Assembly: GCF_014287275.1 (NCBI RefSeq)
Contig: NZ_JACONZ010000001.1
Span: 62,001-126,000 of the forward strand
Length of the DNA stretch: 64,000 nucleotides
Reading direction: 5' to 3'
Origin: Anaerofilum hominis
GTDB taxonomy: Bacteria > Bacillota > Clostridia > Oscillospirales > Ruminococcaceae
The notes beneath the pieces are model-generated. The model saw only the letters and a program-made list of their open reading frames with translations. It searched no databases and was not told the origin of the DNA. Positions 39,637 to 50,700 of the stretch are shown piece after piece (position 1 is the first letter of the stretch; the number at the start of each line of letters is the position of its first letter). The position numbers and the translations under genes are program-made.

Positions 39637-41473
39637 CGCATTTCCCTCCCCCCATCAGCTTGTTTGCGCCGCAGCCGCTGCATCTGCGGCTGCAGGGCAT
39701 CGTCGTCTCCGCGCGCTGGGCGCGCTGATACTCTTCAATAAGAAAACGCTTGTCCACGCCGTAACTGAAATGCTCCCACGGCGTGATCTCGTCGGTCGGG
39801 ATCGGGCGATTGGCAAAAAAGGCCATATCGATGCCGCACTTTTGAAAGCATTCCACCCAGGTGTCAAATTTAAAATGTTCGGCCCAGCCGTCAAAGCAGC
39901 ATCCGCTTTTGTAAGCCTCCTCCAGCACCCGGGAGAGCCTGCGGTTCCCCTTGGCAAAAACGGCCTCCAGAAAACTGATGCGCGCGTCGTGATAACTGAC
40001 CGAGATCTTCTTTGTGCGCACACAGCTGAGCAGATATTTCTGTTTTTCCTGCAGCTGCTCCATCGTGTCCTGGGCCGCGAACTGGAACGGCGTAAAGGGC
40101 TTGGGCACAAAGCAGGCCACGCTGATGGAGACTGTGACGCCCTTGCCCTTGGGGCGCTGGGGCAGGCTGTAGTACAGATCGACCACCGCCTGCGCCGTGT
40201 CCGCGATCCCCTTGATATCCTCCATCGTCTCGGTGGGCAGGCCCATCATGAAATAGAGCTTGACCGCAGTGTAGCCGTTTTGAAAGGCGAGCGTACAGCT
40301 TTTGAGCACCTCTTCCATCGTGACGTTTTTGTTGATGACGTCGCGCAGCCTCTGGGTGCCTGCCTCCGGCGCAAAGGTCAGGCCGCTCTTGCGCACCCGG
40401 GTGGTCTTTTCCACCAGGCTTTCCGAAAAATTGTCGATGCGCAGCGAGGGCAGGGCCAGATTGACGTGTTCGCCCTCTGTCCAGGTGAGCAGCTTGTCCA
40501 GCAGCGGCTCCAGCTGGCTGTGATCGCTGGTAGAGAGCGAGGTCAGCGACACCTCCTCATAGCCGGTATTGCGGCACAGGTCGCGCGCGGCGCTGTTGAG
40601 CATATCGGCGTCCCGCTCGCGCATGGGGCGGTAGATGAAACCGGCCTGACAAAACCGGCAGCCCCGGACGCAGCCGCGCAGCACCTCTATCATGGCACGG
40701 TCATGCACCGCCCCCACCATCGGCACGGTGAAATGGGTGGGCAGCGGCTGATGGCGAAAGTCCGGCAGGATCGCCTTTTCCACCACCCGCGGCGCGCCCT
40801 TGTGCGCGGTCACATGTTTTACCGTGCCGTCTTTGTTGTACTGCACGGTATAAAGCGAGGGCACATAGACGCCCTTGATCCTGGACAGGTTGAGCAGCAG
40901 TTCCTCCCGGGAGAGGCCGCGCCGTTTGGCGTCGATGACCGCGTCGCAGAGCGCGGGCAGCTGATGCTCCCCCTCTCCCAGCATGATCGCGTCAAAAAAA
41001 TCAGCCACCGGCTCCGCATTGCAGGTGCAGGGGCCCCCGGCCACGACCAGCGGGTGGTCCTGCCCGCGGTCCTTTGCGCGCAGCGGGATGCCGGCAAGGT
41101 CCAGCATGGCGAGGATGTTGGAATAGGACAGCTCGTACTGCAGCGTGAAGCCGACCACGTCAAATTCGGCCAGCGGCGTCTTGCTCTCGATGGAAAACAG
41201 CGGGATCTCTTTTTCCCGCATCTGCTCCAGCATATCCACCCATGGCATGAACGCCCGCTCGCACCAGATGTTTTCCCGCGCGTTCAAAATCTCGTAGAGC
41301 ACTTTCATGCCCAAAAAGGACATGCCCACCTCGTAGGTGTCGGGAAAGCAAAAAGCAAACCGGCACTCCATCTTTGCCGGGTCCTTGTAAATGCTGCCCG
41401 GCTCCCCTCCCGTGTACCGACCGGGTTTTTGGACCTTCATCAAAACCTGTTCAATCTGTTTTGGGATAGACAC
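39608..41473 (-). CDS. TIGR03960-like B12-binding-domain radical SAM protein
   Basis: The 621-residue protein has an N-terminal cobalamin-binding-like domain (about residues 30-200) and a radical SAM core with the [4Fe-4S] motif CVRGCRFC (CxxxCxxC). This is followed by QAGFIYRPMRERDADML. The C-terminus has further cysteines (CSRRCSGCGANK). It starts with GTG at 41473 behind AGAGGTGA. The family is widespread in Clostridia and its substrate has not been settled. The DUF2344-like partner overlaps its 3' end. A good promoter lies 207 bases upstream. Confidence 0.9.
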   Translation of the reverse strand: MSIPKQIEQVLMKVQKPGRYTGGEPGSIYKDPAKMECRFAFCFPDTYEVGMSFLGMKVLYEILNARENIWCERAFMPWVDMLEQMREKEIPLFSIESKTPLAEFDVVGFTLQYELSYSNILAMLDLAGIPLRAKDRGQDHPLVVAGGPCTCNAEPVADFFDAIMLGEGEHQLPALCDAVIDAKRRGLSREELLLNLSRIKGVYVPSLYTVQYNKDGTVKHVTAHKGAPRVVEKAILPDFRHQPLPTHFTVPMVGAVHDRAMIEVLRGCVRGCRFCQAGFIYRPMRERDADMLNSAARDLCRNTGYEEVSLTSLSTSDHSQLEPLLDKLLTWTEGEHVNLALPSLRIDNFSESLVEKTTRVRKSGLTFAPEAGTQRLRDVINKNVTMEEVLKSCTLAFQNGYTAVKLYFMMGLPTETMEDIKGIADTAQAVVDLYYSLPQRPKGKGVTVSISVACFVPKPFTPFQFAAQDTMEQLQEKQKYLLSCVRTKKISVSYHDARISFLEAVFAKGNRRLSRVLEEAYKSGCCFDGWAEHFKFDTWVECFQKCGIDMAFFANRPIPTDEITPWEHFSYGVDKRFLIEEYQRAQRAETTMPCSRRCSGCGANKLMGGGKCVANDQSVVL

Positions 41474-41679
41474 CAGATCACCTCTGCCCTTATATAATCG
41501 CCGCCCCGCGGCCCGCCGCTTATCTTTGCGTCCGACCCGCCCCTGTGCGCTTTTCCGCCCGTGCCGGGACCAGACAGCGCCAGGGGGGGGCGTTTTCCCT
41601 GCGGACGCGGACCGCAGGCATCCTGCTTTTCCCCGTATCGTCCGGCAGTACGGAAAGCGGAAGTCTGCCGCCGGTCCCT

Positions 41680-41708
41680 ATTATAACATACCTCCCCGGT
41701 CCCGACAA
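41680..41708 (-). promoter_or_regulatory. promoter of the radical SAM gene pair
   Basis: On the minus strand TTGTCG (41703-41708) and TATAAT (41680-41685) are separated by 17 bases. The 200-base GC-rich leader (41474-41673) contains no recognised RNA element. Confidence 0.78.
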
Positions 41709-42279
41709 ATAGCAATGCGGCAAAGCCGTATCCCGCTTTGCCCTTTTTACCGCCTGCGTTCTCCCATAGTTTTTTCAATCCCGATCGGCGGGGCCCAGCA
41801 AAAAAGAGAGACAGGCGCTGTGCCCGTCTCTCTTTTTCGGCGTCCTGCTGGGACAAGACTTTGCATCCTGCCCGGATGAAAAATGCGGCGGCCTGCAGCC
41901 AATGCTCGTCTTTTGCCCGCCGCTCCCGGCCAAAAAAGCAGGTGTCTTCCCGCTTTGGACGACCTGCGCGTTCAAGGATGCGCAGGCCGTCTGGCACCAT
42001 GCGCACCGGGAGGCCTGTGTTGGGACCGGCCCGCCTGCGCCTCTCCCCGTCTGCATCGTATGGACCGCCGCGGCATTCCGATGCAAAGGGGCTTCCTTCC
42101 GCACGTCTTTACAGACGCCTCACATCTTCGCGGACGCTCTCTGCCCCCTGGACGTCCATACGTGCGGTCCTGTGCCAGGGCGTCGTCCGAAAAAGCGCGC
42201 CGCCAGCGGATCCTCCCTCCCCGGCAGCTTTTTTCCGCCGCGGCGCCGCTTTCGGGTGAAGCTCAGCGCCAGCCCCGCC
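41709..42279. other. intergenic region downstream of the carboxymuconolactone gene
   Basis: Apart from one terminator (41801-41837), nothing is supported in this 570-base stretch. The long plus-strand reading frame that crosses it is antisense to the gene at 42280-42972 and has no ribosome-binding site. Confidence 0.45.
41801..41837. terminator. bidirectional hairpin terminator
   Basis: AAAAAGAGAGAC (41801-41812) pairs with GTCTCTCTTTTT (41826-41837), giving a U run on both strands. It is the only terminator candidate found after the leftward merR-AKR-CMD cluster, though 440 bases downstream of its last stop. Confidence 0.75.
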
Positions 42280-42972
42280 TTATCGCGCTTCCTCCGCCGC
42301 TTTGTTGATGCAGCTGATGGCGTTCAGGCTGCGGGGATAACCGATATAGGACAGGCATTGGGAGACCACCCGGATCAAAAACGCTCTGTCGTTGCCCAGG
42401 TTCATATTGCCTCGTGCATGAGAGACGAGCTGCGGCTCGCAGCCTCCCTGGGCCGCCAAAAAGCAAAAAGTGATCATCTCTCTCTGCGCCAGATCAAGGC
42501 CGGTGCGGGTGTAGTAGTCCCCAAAGCAATTGGCCGCCAGCCAGCGGTTGATATGTCCGGCTTTCCAGGCGTCTTTCATGTGTTCGCCAAAAATTTCCGC
42601 CTGGGCCGCCGCGCCCTTTTCCAGCCGGTCTTCAGCGGTAGTTGTGGCCTGTCCCGGCAGAGGCAGTTCTACGCCGCGGGCTTTCAGGACTTCGTTTGTC
42701 GCGTTCAAAAACGGCAGTACCCGGCCGATGCCCAGATAGTCCACAGCCTGATAAACGACTTCTTTCACCGCCGTTGGGACCACGCCTGCGTCCAGCGCGC
42801 GCGGAAGCGCCAGTCGGAACGCCTCCACGCCCTGGCAGCCGAGCAGGGCGGCAAGGATCGCGATATGGCGCGTTGTTTCCGCCAGCTGCTGCCCCTCCTC
42901 TTTGACCACCTCTTCCAATGCAAAGGCCTCAAAGCGTTCCATAAATTCAGGGTCGGTCTGATGCAGATCCAT
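42280..42972 (-). CDS. carboxymuconolactone decarboxylase family protein
   Basis: The 230-residue protein contains two copies of the AhpD/CMD helical fold. The first is about residues 30-110 (TRHIAILAALLGCQGVEAFRL) and the second about 140-225 (QREMITFCFLAAQGGCEPQLVSHARGNMNLG). Neither copy keeps a clear CxxC pair, so AhpD-type peroxiredoxin activity is doubtful. It follows an aldo/keto reductase by 29 bases, a common pairing in Firmicute reductase clusters. Its substrate is unknown. Confidence 0.86.
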   Translation of the reverse strand: MDLHQTDPEFMERFEAFALEEVVKEEGQQLAETTRHIAILAALLGCQGVEAFRLALPRALDAGVVPTAVKEVVYQAVDYLGIGRVLPFLNATNEVLKARGVELPLPGQATTTAEDRLEKGAAAQAEIFGEHMKDAWKAGHINRWLAANCFGDYYTRTGLDLAQREMITFCFLAAQGGCEPQLVSHARGNMNLGNDRAFLIRVVSQCLSYIGYPRSLNAISCINKAAEEAR

Positions 42973-43001
42973 ACTCGTATTCTCCCCCTATGCTGCTGGT
43001 T

Positions 43002-44039
43002 TTAAATTTTCTGGCAGCCGGGCGACCAGACCTGTTTCTCTTTGGCTGCGGCCGCCGTATTCTGCGCCATCACCCCCACCAGCGGGTGCGGCACGTACAG
43101 TTCTTCCAGATAGGCGATCTCTTCGGGCTGCAGCGTCAGCTCCACAGCCCGGGCCGCCCCCTCTATATGGGAGAGTTTGGTCGCCCCTACCACAGGGGCC
43201 GACACTTTGGACAGCAGCCAGGCAAGCGCGATCGCGGTCATAGACGTCTGCCGCCGGTCCGCCAATTCCGCCACGCGGCGGATGACGGGTTCGTCCTGCT
43301 TTGCCATGCCGTCATATTTCAGCCGGGCATAATCGTCCTCTGCCCGCCGTTTGGAGCTCTCCCCCGGGCGCTTTGCCAGCCGGCCTCCCGCAAGGGCGCT
43401 GTACGGCGTCATGGCGATGCCGTCCTCCCTGCACAGCCCCGCCATCTCGCGCTCTTCCTCCCGGAAGATCAGATTGTAATGCCCCTGCACCGAAATGAAT
43501 TTTGCAAACCCCTCCCGCTCGGCCAGGGCGTTCGCCTTTGTGAGCTGCCAGGCAAAACAGTTGGATATGCCGATATAGCGCGCTTTTCCGGCTTTCACCG
43601 TGCGGTCCAGCCCCTCCATAATGTCATACAGCGGGGTCTGATAATCCCACATATGGTAAATATACAGGTCCACATACTCCATCCCCAGGTTTTGCAGGCT
43701 GCTGTCCAGCATGCGCAGAATGTGCTGCTGCCCGCTGACGCCCGCGCTGATCTCCTCCTGTGTGCGCGGCAAAAACTTGGTGGCCACCACCACCTGGTCC
43801 CGGCGGGCAAAACTTTTTAGGGCCCGTCCCAGATACTGCTCGCTGCTGCCCCCCTGATAGGCGGACGCCGTGTCGAAAAAATTGACGCCCAGTTCCAGCC
43901 CGCGCCGGATGATCTCGCGGGACGTCTTTTCATCGACCGTCCAGGTATGCTGCCCGCGCGCAGGGTCGCCGAACCCCATGCAGCCCATGCAGATGCGGGA
44001 CACTTTCAGATCTGAATTGCCCAATTGGATAGATCTCAT
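43002..44039 (-). CDS. aldo/keto reductase
   Basis: The 345-residue cytoplasmic protein is a classical NADPH-dependent aldo/keto reductase. It has NFFDTASAYQGGSSEQYLGRAL (tetrad Asp and Tyr), VVVATKF (Lys) and LYIYHMWD (His), with a C-terminal SKVSAPVVGATKLSHI cofactor loop. The tetrad looks complete, unlike in the ferredoxin-fused reductase at 5193. GAGGGG precedes the start. The gene lies between merR and the CMD gene, so it is probably MerR-regulated. The substrate is unknown. Confidence 0.93.
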   Translation of the reverse strand: MRSIQLGNSDLKVSRICMGCMGFGDPARGQHTWTVDEKTSREIIRRGLELGVNFFDTASAYQGGSSEQYLGRALKSFARRDQVVVATKFLPRTQEEISAGVSGQQHILRMLDSSLQNLGMEYVDLYIYHMWDYQTPLYDIMEGLDRTVKAGKARYIGISNCFAWQLTKANALAEREGFAKFISVQGHYNLIFREEEREMAGLCREDGIAMTPYSALAGGRLAKRPGESSKRRAEDDYARLKYDGMAKQDEPVIRRVAELADRRQTSMTAIALAWLLSKVSAPVVGATKLSHIEGAARAVELTLQPEEIAYLEELYVPHPLVGVMAQNTAAAAKEKQVWSPGCQKI

Positions 44040-44118
44040 TCAAACTGCACCCCTCTCTCATTTTCTTATGATGCCCTGTTACCGGCCGCCAGCCGCCCGA
44101 AGGCCCAGGCGTTTTGGT

Positions 44119-44571
44119 TCAGTCCGTCTCTTCCGGGCGGCGGCTCTCCTCCGCGGCGCAGGCGGGCTGCTGGCCGCCGGAAATCGTCCGGCCCGCTTTT
44201 TGCCCGGTCCTTTGCTCTGCTCCCGGCCGGCTTTTTTGTATCTTGTGGCGCAGGCAGTCAAGGCGATCGAGCTGCCGCTCCCTCACATGGATCTCCTCCA
44301 GCAGGGCCGCCCGTTTTTTCGCCAGCATCCGCAGACGTTCTTCTTCGCTGTGCGGGCTTTCCAGCAAAAGGCGCATATAGGCCTCGGTCTCGTCGCCCGT
44401 AAACCCCATGTCCCGCAATCCCAGGATCATGCTGAGCCGTTCCAGATCCCGCCCGTCGTACTGCCGCGCGCCCGGCGCGTCCCCGCAGGCGCCGCACAAA
44501 CCCCAGCTCTCGTACTCCCGCAGCACCTGCATGGGGATATGATAGCGCTCGCTTGCCTGCTCCGCCGTCAC
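44119..44571 (-). CDS. MerR-family transcriptional regulator
   Basis: The roughly 150-residue protein has an N-terminal MerR helix-turn-helix (TAEQASERYHIPMQVLREYESWGL, then ARQYDGRDLERLSMILGLRDMGF) and a dimerisation coiled coil (about residues 75-115). The GTG start at 44571 was chosen because GGGAGG lies eight bases upstream. The longer frame to 44655 would be encoded by an inverted repeat, which looks regulatory. It heads the merR-AKR-CMD cluster and probably responds to a small molecule; the effector-binding tail is short. Confidence 0.82.
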   Translation of the reverse strand: MTAEQASERYHIPMQVLREYESWGLCGACGDAPGARQYDGRDLERLSMILGLRDMGFTGDETEAYMRLLLESPHSEEERLRMLAKKRAALLEEIHVRERQLDRLDCLRHKIQKSRPGAEQRTGQKAGRTISGGQQPACAAEESRRPEETD

Positions 44572-44591
44572 ATCAAACGCCTCCCGGCGAT

Positions 44592-44648
44592 AAAAATATA
44601 GGTGTCCCTTTTCGGCCGCGCCGGCCTTGAGGGGACACCTATATTTTA
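44592..44648. promoter_or_regulatory. 16-bp inverted repeat upstream of merR
   Basis: AAAATATAGGTGTCCC and its complement form perfect 16-bp arms around a GC-rich loop of about 24 bases. On the minus strand the second arm ends in TATTTTTATC, so it may be the 3' terminator of the adhesin operon. Alternatively it is an operator or attenuator for merR, whose start is 21 bases downstream. Confidence 0.6.
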
Positions 44649-44767
44649 AACCCATCTTCCTGTAAGGTCTAATGCTTATTTTTTATGCCGGGCCATAGCA
44701 CACGGGCATTCTTTGTCTTGTCCCGTAGCGCCCGCCTTGCGGGCAAAAGGCAGGCGCTGCAGAGCCG

Positions 44768-47700
44768 TCACTCCACGAGGATATTATACGGGAACTGCGC
44801 GTCCCCCAATTGAAAGACAAGGCGGTAAGTGCCGGGCGCGGTGCCCGCGGGCACCGTGACGGCGGCCGCGGCGCTGCGCGGATCATCGCCCGCAGCGCCT
44901 GTGACGCGCGCCTCCCACTGCGGCGCGAGGCTGACGTAACCGTCGGCTGTTTTGCGCTGGGGATCGACCGTGATCTCTCCCGGCCCTCTGCCGGTCAACT
45001 GAAAGCGCAGCTCTCCCCCGGCTTCGCCATTGACCACACGGCTTTGACCGTCGGACAGTTCCACCTTGAGGGCGTATTCGTACACATTCACCACAAGCCC
45101 TGCGGCAGCCGCCTCGCTCACGCTGTCCGCCAAAGGATAAGACGGATCTTCCGGCGCGCTGCAAAGGTCCGCTTTCAGCTGATAGTCGCCTGCCGGCAGA
45201 CCGGTGACTGAAATGGTATGGCTGCCGTTTTTGATGCCGTCAAAAGCCGCAAAGCTGCTGCGCACCGCGCTGGGCATGCGCCCGTCCAGCGTGATGCCAA
45301 GGCCTGCCGGAAAATCGATGCGGCTGCCGCTGCCGTCCAGCAGGGACAGCGCTATCACGCTGTTGTCCGCAGCGCCGGACACCGCCGCGGCGGCTGAGAT
45401 CTCTCCCTGGCCCGCTTGCGCGGTCAGGGAAAGGGCCCCGGCGGAGCGGGGCGCGGTCCGCGTGACGGTCACTGCCGTCTTGTCAATCTCCGCGCCGTTT
45501 TGCGTCAGCCGGATCACAAGGCCGGAGGAGGCAGCGGCCTCCTGCGGAAATTCCACGCAGAGCTGATACTGGATCTCCCGCGCGGTCTGGGCGTTTTCAT
45601 TTTCAAAAGTTCCGTGCACAACCGTTCCCATTTGATAAAAGTCGGTAGAGCGGACGCTTGCCGCCCCGACCTCCGGCACGATATAGTAAAAAAAGCGCGG
45701 TTTATCTGCGTGGCTCGGGCAGATGTCCAGCATAGTCAATTTTGTCCCCTTGGGCAGAGGCTCGGAAAATTGCAGGGTAAGCGGCGTCTCGGCGCTGTTG
45801 GGGATATAAAAGAACCCGTAAGACACGGTGAAAGCCCCGTTTGCCGCCGTTGTCACCGCTGTCGAGATCGGCACGCCGTCTTTGGTGCTCAGCCGCTCCA
45901 AAATCTTGCCCTCAGCGGAATAGATGACGGTGGTCTCAATGGTGAAAGGGATGAGATCGCTCTCCAGCCTGTCATAGTTGCCGGTCTCTTCTACCACAGC
46001 CTTTACATAATAGCTTCCCGCCTCCGTGGGCTCCGTTGTGAGAGGGCTGCTAAGATCAGCCGCCGTATAATAGGAATAGATGACTTCTCCCCACTTTGCC
46101 TGGGCATTCGGCCGCAGAGCCGTTCCATACTGGACGCTGGGGCAGGTCAGGTCGGTGAGCCACTGGTTCGTCCCTTTGGTCACCGCAAAGGTGTTGCTTC
46201 CGCTGATCTCCTCCAGCCCGTCCGCGGCGATCTTCCAATAGATGGTCGAGCTGCCGACATCCGTCCTGACGGGCGGACTGTCCTGCCAGCGGACCTGATC
46301 GGTGCTGTAGGAGACCTTTGCCCCCTCGGCCGGATAGGCCACCGTTACCCGGAAGATATGCTCTTCGCCCGTATACTCCGCTGCATAATCGGCGGCCCTG
46401 TAGGAAATGGCCCCCTCTTTTCCCAGCGTAATCTCCAGGCTGCCGTGCGCGGCGGCCGGCATGATGAGGAGTGCTTCGGCCGTCCGTTCATACTCCCCGC
46501 CGCCCAGCGGCGTTCCGTCGCGCTTCACAGTCTGTACGCCGGTGTCCGCGGGAAGCGTGATGCTCAGGCCGCCGTTTTCAGAAATGGCATATGCCGGGGC
46601 CTGCATATCACTGGGAAGCAGATAGCTGACCGCGCAGGCGGTAAAGACGGTTTTTGCGGACACCGAGTGGGCCGCGTCCGCCGCCGTGAGCCTGCTTCCG
46701 TCGTGGTAGCCCGCCAGCGTCCCCTCCGTCAGCAGGACCGAATAGGGCAGTGCGCCGCTCAGCGAGCTTGTCGTATAGGTATAGCTTTTTGCCGTGATCT
46801 GTTTGTTCTCTCCCCCCGATAAGGTCAGAAAACCGCCGTCTTTGGTGATGTTGACCGCGCCGCTGCCGCCGATAGGAGAAAAACGGGTGTCGGAGGAACT
46901 GATCTCCAGAGAGGCTGTGCCGCTGACCGACAGATCCAGCTCCGCCCCTTCCTGCACCAAAATGGCAGAGTGGCCCGCAGACGCAAGGTTATTATTAAAG
47001 CTGGACGCAGTGACGCTGAGCTTGCCGCCGTCTATCTGTATCACATTGCCGCTTCTCTGGGCGACCAGCCGGTCGATCATGACCGCATGCGTTCCGCCTG
47101 TCACAACAAGCAGACGAGAGGTGGGCAGGCCCCCGGAGGTGAGGAAAAGATCTCCCGTATATCCCGACAGCTTGTAGCCGCCGATGGTGACGCTTTCACT
47201 GTCTACCGCCGCGTTGGCGGTAGAGATATCCAGCGACAGGCGCGGCGTTGCGCTTCCCGCCCGGGTGACGAACAGCAGCTCCGTATTGGAAGTGACGGTC
47301 AGCCCATAGGCATAGCTGCCGCTTTTGGCGCTTTCAGCAGGTAAAAGAGTCATTGAGGTATCTGCAGAGCGGTAGGCGTCCACCGTATAGCAGTGCCCGC
47401 TGCCGTCATATGTTTTTGCCTGTACCCAAAAGGACAGCACATCGCCTGCCGGCACGGTCTGGGTCCCCATAAGCGGGATCGTCATGTCCGCATCGGCGTA
47501 CACCGTAAAACGGTCGTCATAGGGAAAATGTACGGAATAATAAACCTTTGCGGAGTTGTATTTCAAAATGCCCGCATATTTCGCCAGGACGCTGCCCGTA
47601 AATCCATTGCCGCCCGCGCTCGCCCCCGTCAATTCTGTATTTTCCGGCAGCCATAAATACAGGGTACCGCTGCCGTCGGTGCGCACGTCTTTCATTCCAT

Positions 47701-50700
47701 AGCCGGCCACGCTGATCGTGTCCACGGCGGTGTCCGCCATCCGCCGGTCCGCGTTGTACAGGGTGGCGCTGGTGAGATAAACATTGGCAAAACCGTTCGT
47801 GGGCGTTTTGGACATCATGGCGTTGAGGCTGCCGCCGGTCACTGTGATCGCAGCGCCCGCGTACCCCATCGTCTCGGAAAACCCGCCGCCGATCGCGCCG
47901 TTGGACGCCACGGTGCCGCCGGAGATCGCGACCTCGGCGCCGCCCCCGGCCACGTCGATGGAGTTTCCGCCGCCGATGCCGGTGCCGCCGGTGACAGTGG
48001 CAAGGATGTCTCCCCCCGATATCCGGACCTTCGCATATCCGCCGGCCTGTCTTGAAGACCCGCCTGCGCCGATGGCGACCCCGGAAGAGCTTATGTTTTC
48101 CGCCTGCACGATACCGCCGGAGATCGTGATCTCCGCGTCAGCGCCCACAGCCACGGTACCGCTGCCGCTGCCGATCGCGGGCGCGTTCCCGTTCTGGGTC
48201 GCGCTGATCTTGCCCCCGGTGATAAAGATCTCCGCAAAGCCGTTGCTGCCGCCGCCGATGCACGCTTCCGCGCCGCTGTTTCTGGTCGTGATGGTGCCGC
48301 CGGCGATGGTCAGCCCCGTGGCCGTGGACTTGTCTCCGGTGGCGCCGATGCAGCTGAAGCGGCCTTTCTGTGTGGCGTCGATGGTCAGCGAGCCGTCCAG
48401 CGCGCCGTCTCCCGCCGCGCTGGTGATCTTCAGCGTGGAGGCCGACCGCCCCGCTCCCGTCCCATGGCTATCCTCATTGATCGTATAATAGCAAATGGTG
48501 TTCAGCCTGTTTTCACCGCTTAAATAAAGCGTGACATGCTTTTCGGCCCCGGGGTAGGCGGGGATGTAAATGCTGCTGTCCACATCGCGGTTGTCGTCGT
48601 TGCCCGTGTTGTGAAAAGTTCTGTCTACATTGATGGAGTCCAGCACGACCTGAAAAGTCAAACCATTTCCCTGGAATGTGATGGTATTGGTCGTTGCGCT
48701 GACGGCAGAATCGCTCTGCCGGATGATATAGCAGGTCTGCGGGTCGTGCGTCCCGGTCACCGGCTGCCCCGCGTCGTCCGTGCCCGAATAGGTCTCTCCC
48801 AGCACGACCGGTCCTTTTGCAAGGTCAAAGAGCACGGTGCCGCTGGTCAGATCGGCGCTTGCTCCGCTTTTCACCTCGCCGGTAAAGACATAGATGCCCG
48901 ACCGTGCCGCCGTGACGGCGACATTATCCGGCAGCCAAAGATACACCGTGCCGGTCTGATCGGTCTTTACATCCGCCGCGCCGTAGACCGCGCCGGACGA
49001 CAGGGTAAACGAGTCGACGGCCAGGCCTGCCTGCGGCGCGCCGTTGCTTTTCAACGTGACCGCGGTGCGCTGTACCTGCGCTGCACCGTCACAGGTCGGC
49101 GTGCCGGTCACCGTACCGTCGACGCTGCCGCCGGTGATGCGGACCGAGGCGGCGGCATAGCTCTGTTCTTTTTCACTGTAGCCGCTGCCGATCGCCTTTT
49201 TACCCCCCGCTGTCGCGATGACCGTGCCGCCGCTGATGGAGATATCGGCCGTTCCGGCGGCCGCATCAGTCGAGCCGCCCGCGCCGATCGCGACGCCGCC
49301 CGCCCCCTGATTGGCCGCAGCGACAGTGCCGCCGGTGATCACGATCCTGGCGTCCGCGCCCGCAGCGGTGCCGCCGCTGCCGCTGCCGATCGCGGGGGCG
49401 TTGCCGGTGGCCTGGGTCGCGGTGATGAAACCGCCGGTGATAAAGATCTCCGCATACCCGTTGCTGCCGCCGCCGATCGCGGCTTCATACTCGTTGTTGA
49501 CGGCGGTGATGGTGCCGCCGGCCAGGGTCAGCCCGGTGGCCGGAGATCTTGTGCCCGTGCCGCCGATGCAGGTGTAACGGCTGCGCGCCGTCGCGTCGAT
49601 CGTCAAAGAGCCTTCCTCTGACCCGTCACCCGCCGCGCTGGTGATCTTCAGGGTCGAGGCGGAGACCTGCGTTCCGCTTGTATTGTCGGCTGAATGCGTA
49701 TAGTAAGCGATATTGTCCAGGACGTTGCTGCCGCTCAAATACAGGGTGACGTGCTTTTCACAGCCCTCATAGGCCGGGATAAAAATGCTGCTGTTCGCCT
49801 CGATGTCAGCGTCAGTCGTATCCTTACCGGCAAACGTCCTGCTGATGTTGACGCCAGCCAGTTCCACCCGGAAACTCAGGCCGTCCCCCTCAAATTTGAT
49901 GTTGTTCTCCGTGGCAGCCGCGCCGCTCTGGGTCACGACATAGTAATTGTCCGCCTGATGCGCCCCGGTCACCGCCGCCCCGCTGCTGTCCCGGCCCGAA
50001 TAATTCGCCCCCAGCGTGACGGGTCCCTGAGACAGATCAAAAACGATCGTCTCCCCGGCTGCGGCTTTTGCGGCAATGTAGAGGGAAAAGCTCTCAGCGG
50101 CAAACTTTACCGTGTTTTCCGCCAGGCTTTGAGGTGCAAGGGTCTCCACAAAATCAAACCCGCTGGTCTGGTCATTCTCTTTCAGGTGAAGTATGCTCAC
50201 ATCCCCGCTGGGCAGGTTTTCCACGTTGCGGATATTCACAGTGACACTTTCACCGTATTCTTCCGGCTGGTACTTCTCGCCGTCCACCAGCACAGCGATA
50301 TCCAGCGCAAAAAAGATCTCCGGCGCATCGCTGCCCAGAGCCCCTGATACCAGCTCCAGCAGGTCCGGCGTCAGTTCGGCTTCCTGCGCAAAGATCTGGG
50401 CGCTTTCCGGCAGGCTGCCGCTGATCTCCACCAGCTGTGTGCCTGCGGTGCGGGAGATGGTCTGCTGTTTCAAACTGCGGGGCAGCGTCTCCCACTGTGC
50501 GGCCAGACCGTCCTGCGGCAGCGCGCAAAAACTGTTGGCGGCCAGCACCGCCGTCTCGCTGCCCTCCGCTTTCCAGCCTGTAAAGCGATAGCCGGTCCGC
50601 GCGTCTCCCGGCTTTTTCAAGCCGGTCTTTTCATAAGCGGGCAAAAACGCGCCTTTCCCGGTGACCGGCATCGCATACGCGGCGCGATTCCCGAAGCCGT

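Noticed and set aside
41902..43005. 367-codon plus-strand open frame
   Set aside because: Its second half is antisense to the carboxymuconolactone decarboxylase family gene, and no start signal is present.
47590..50053. CRISPR-like or simple repeats
   Set aside because: The repetition is protein-coding, long and diverged, with no spacer pattern.
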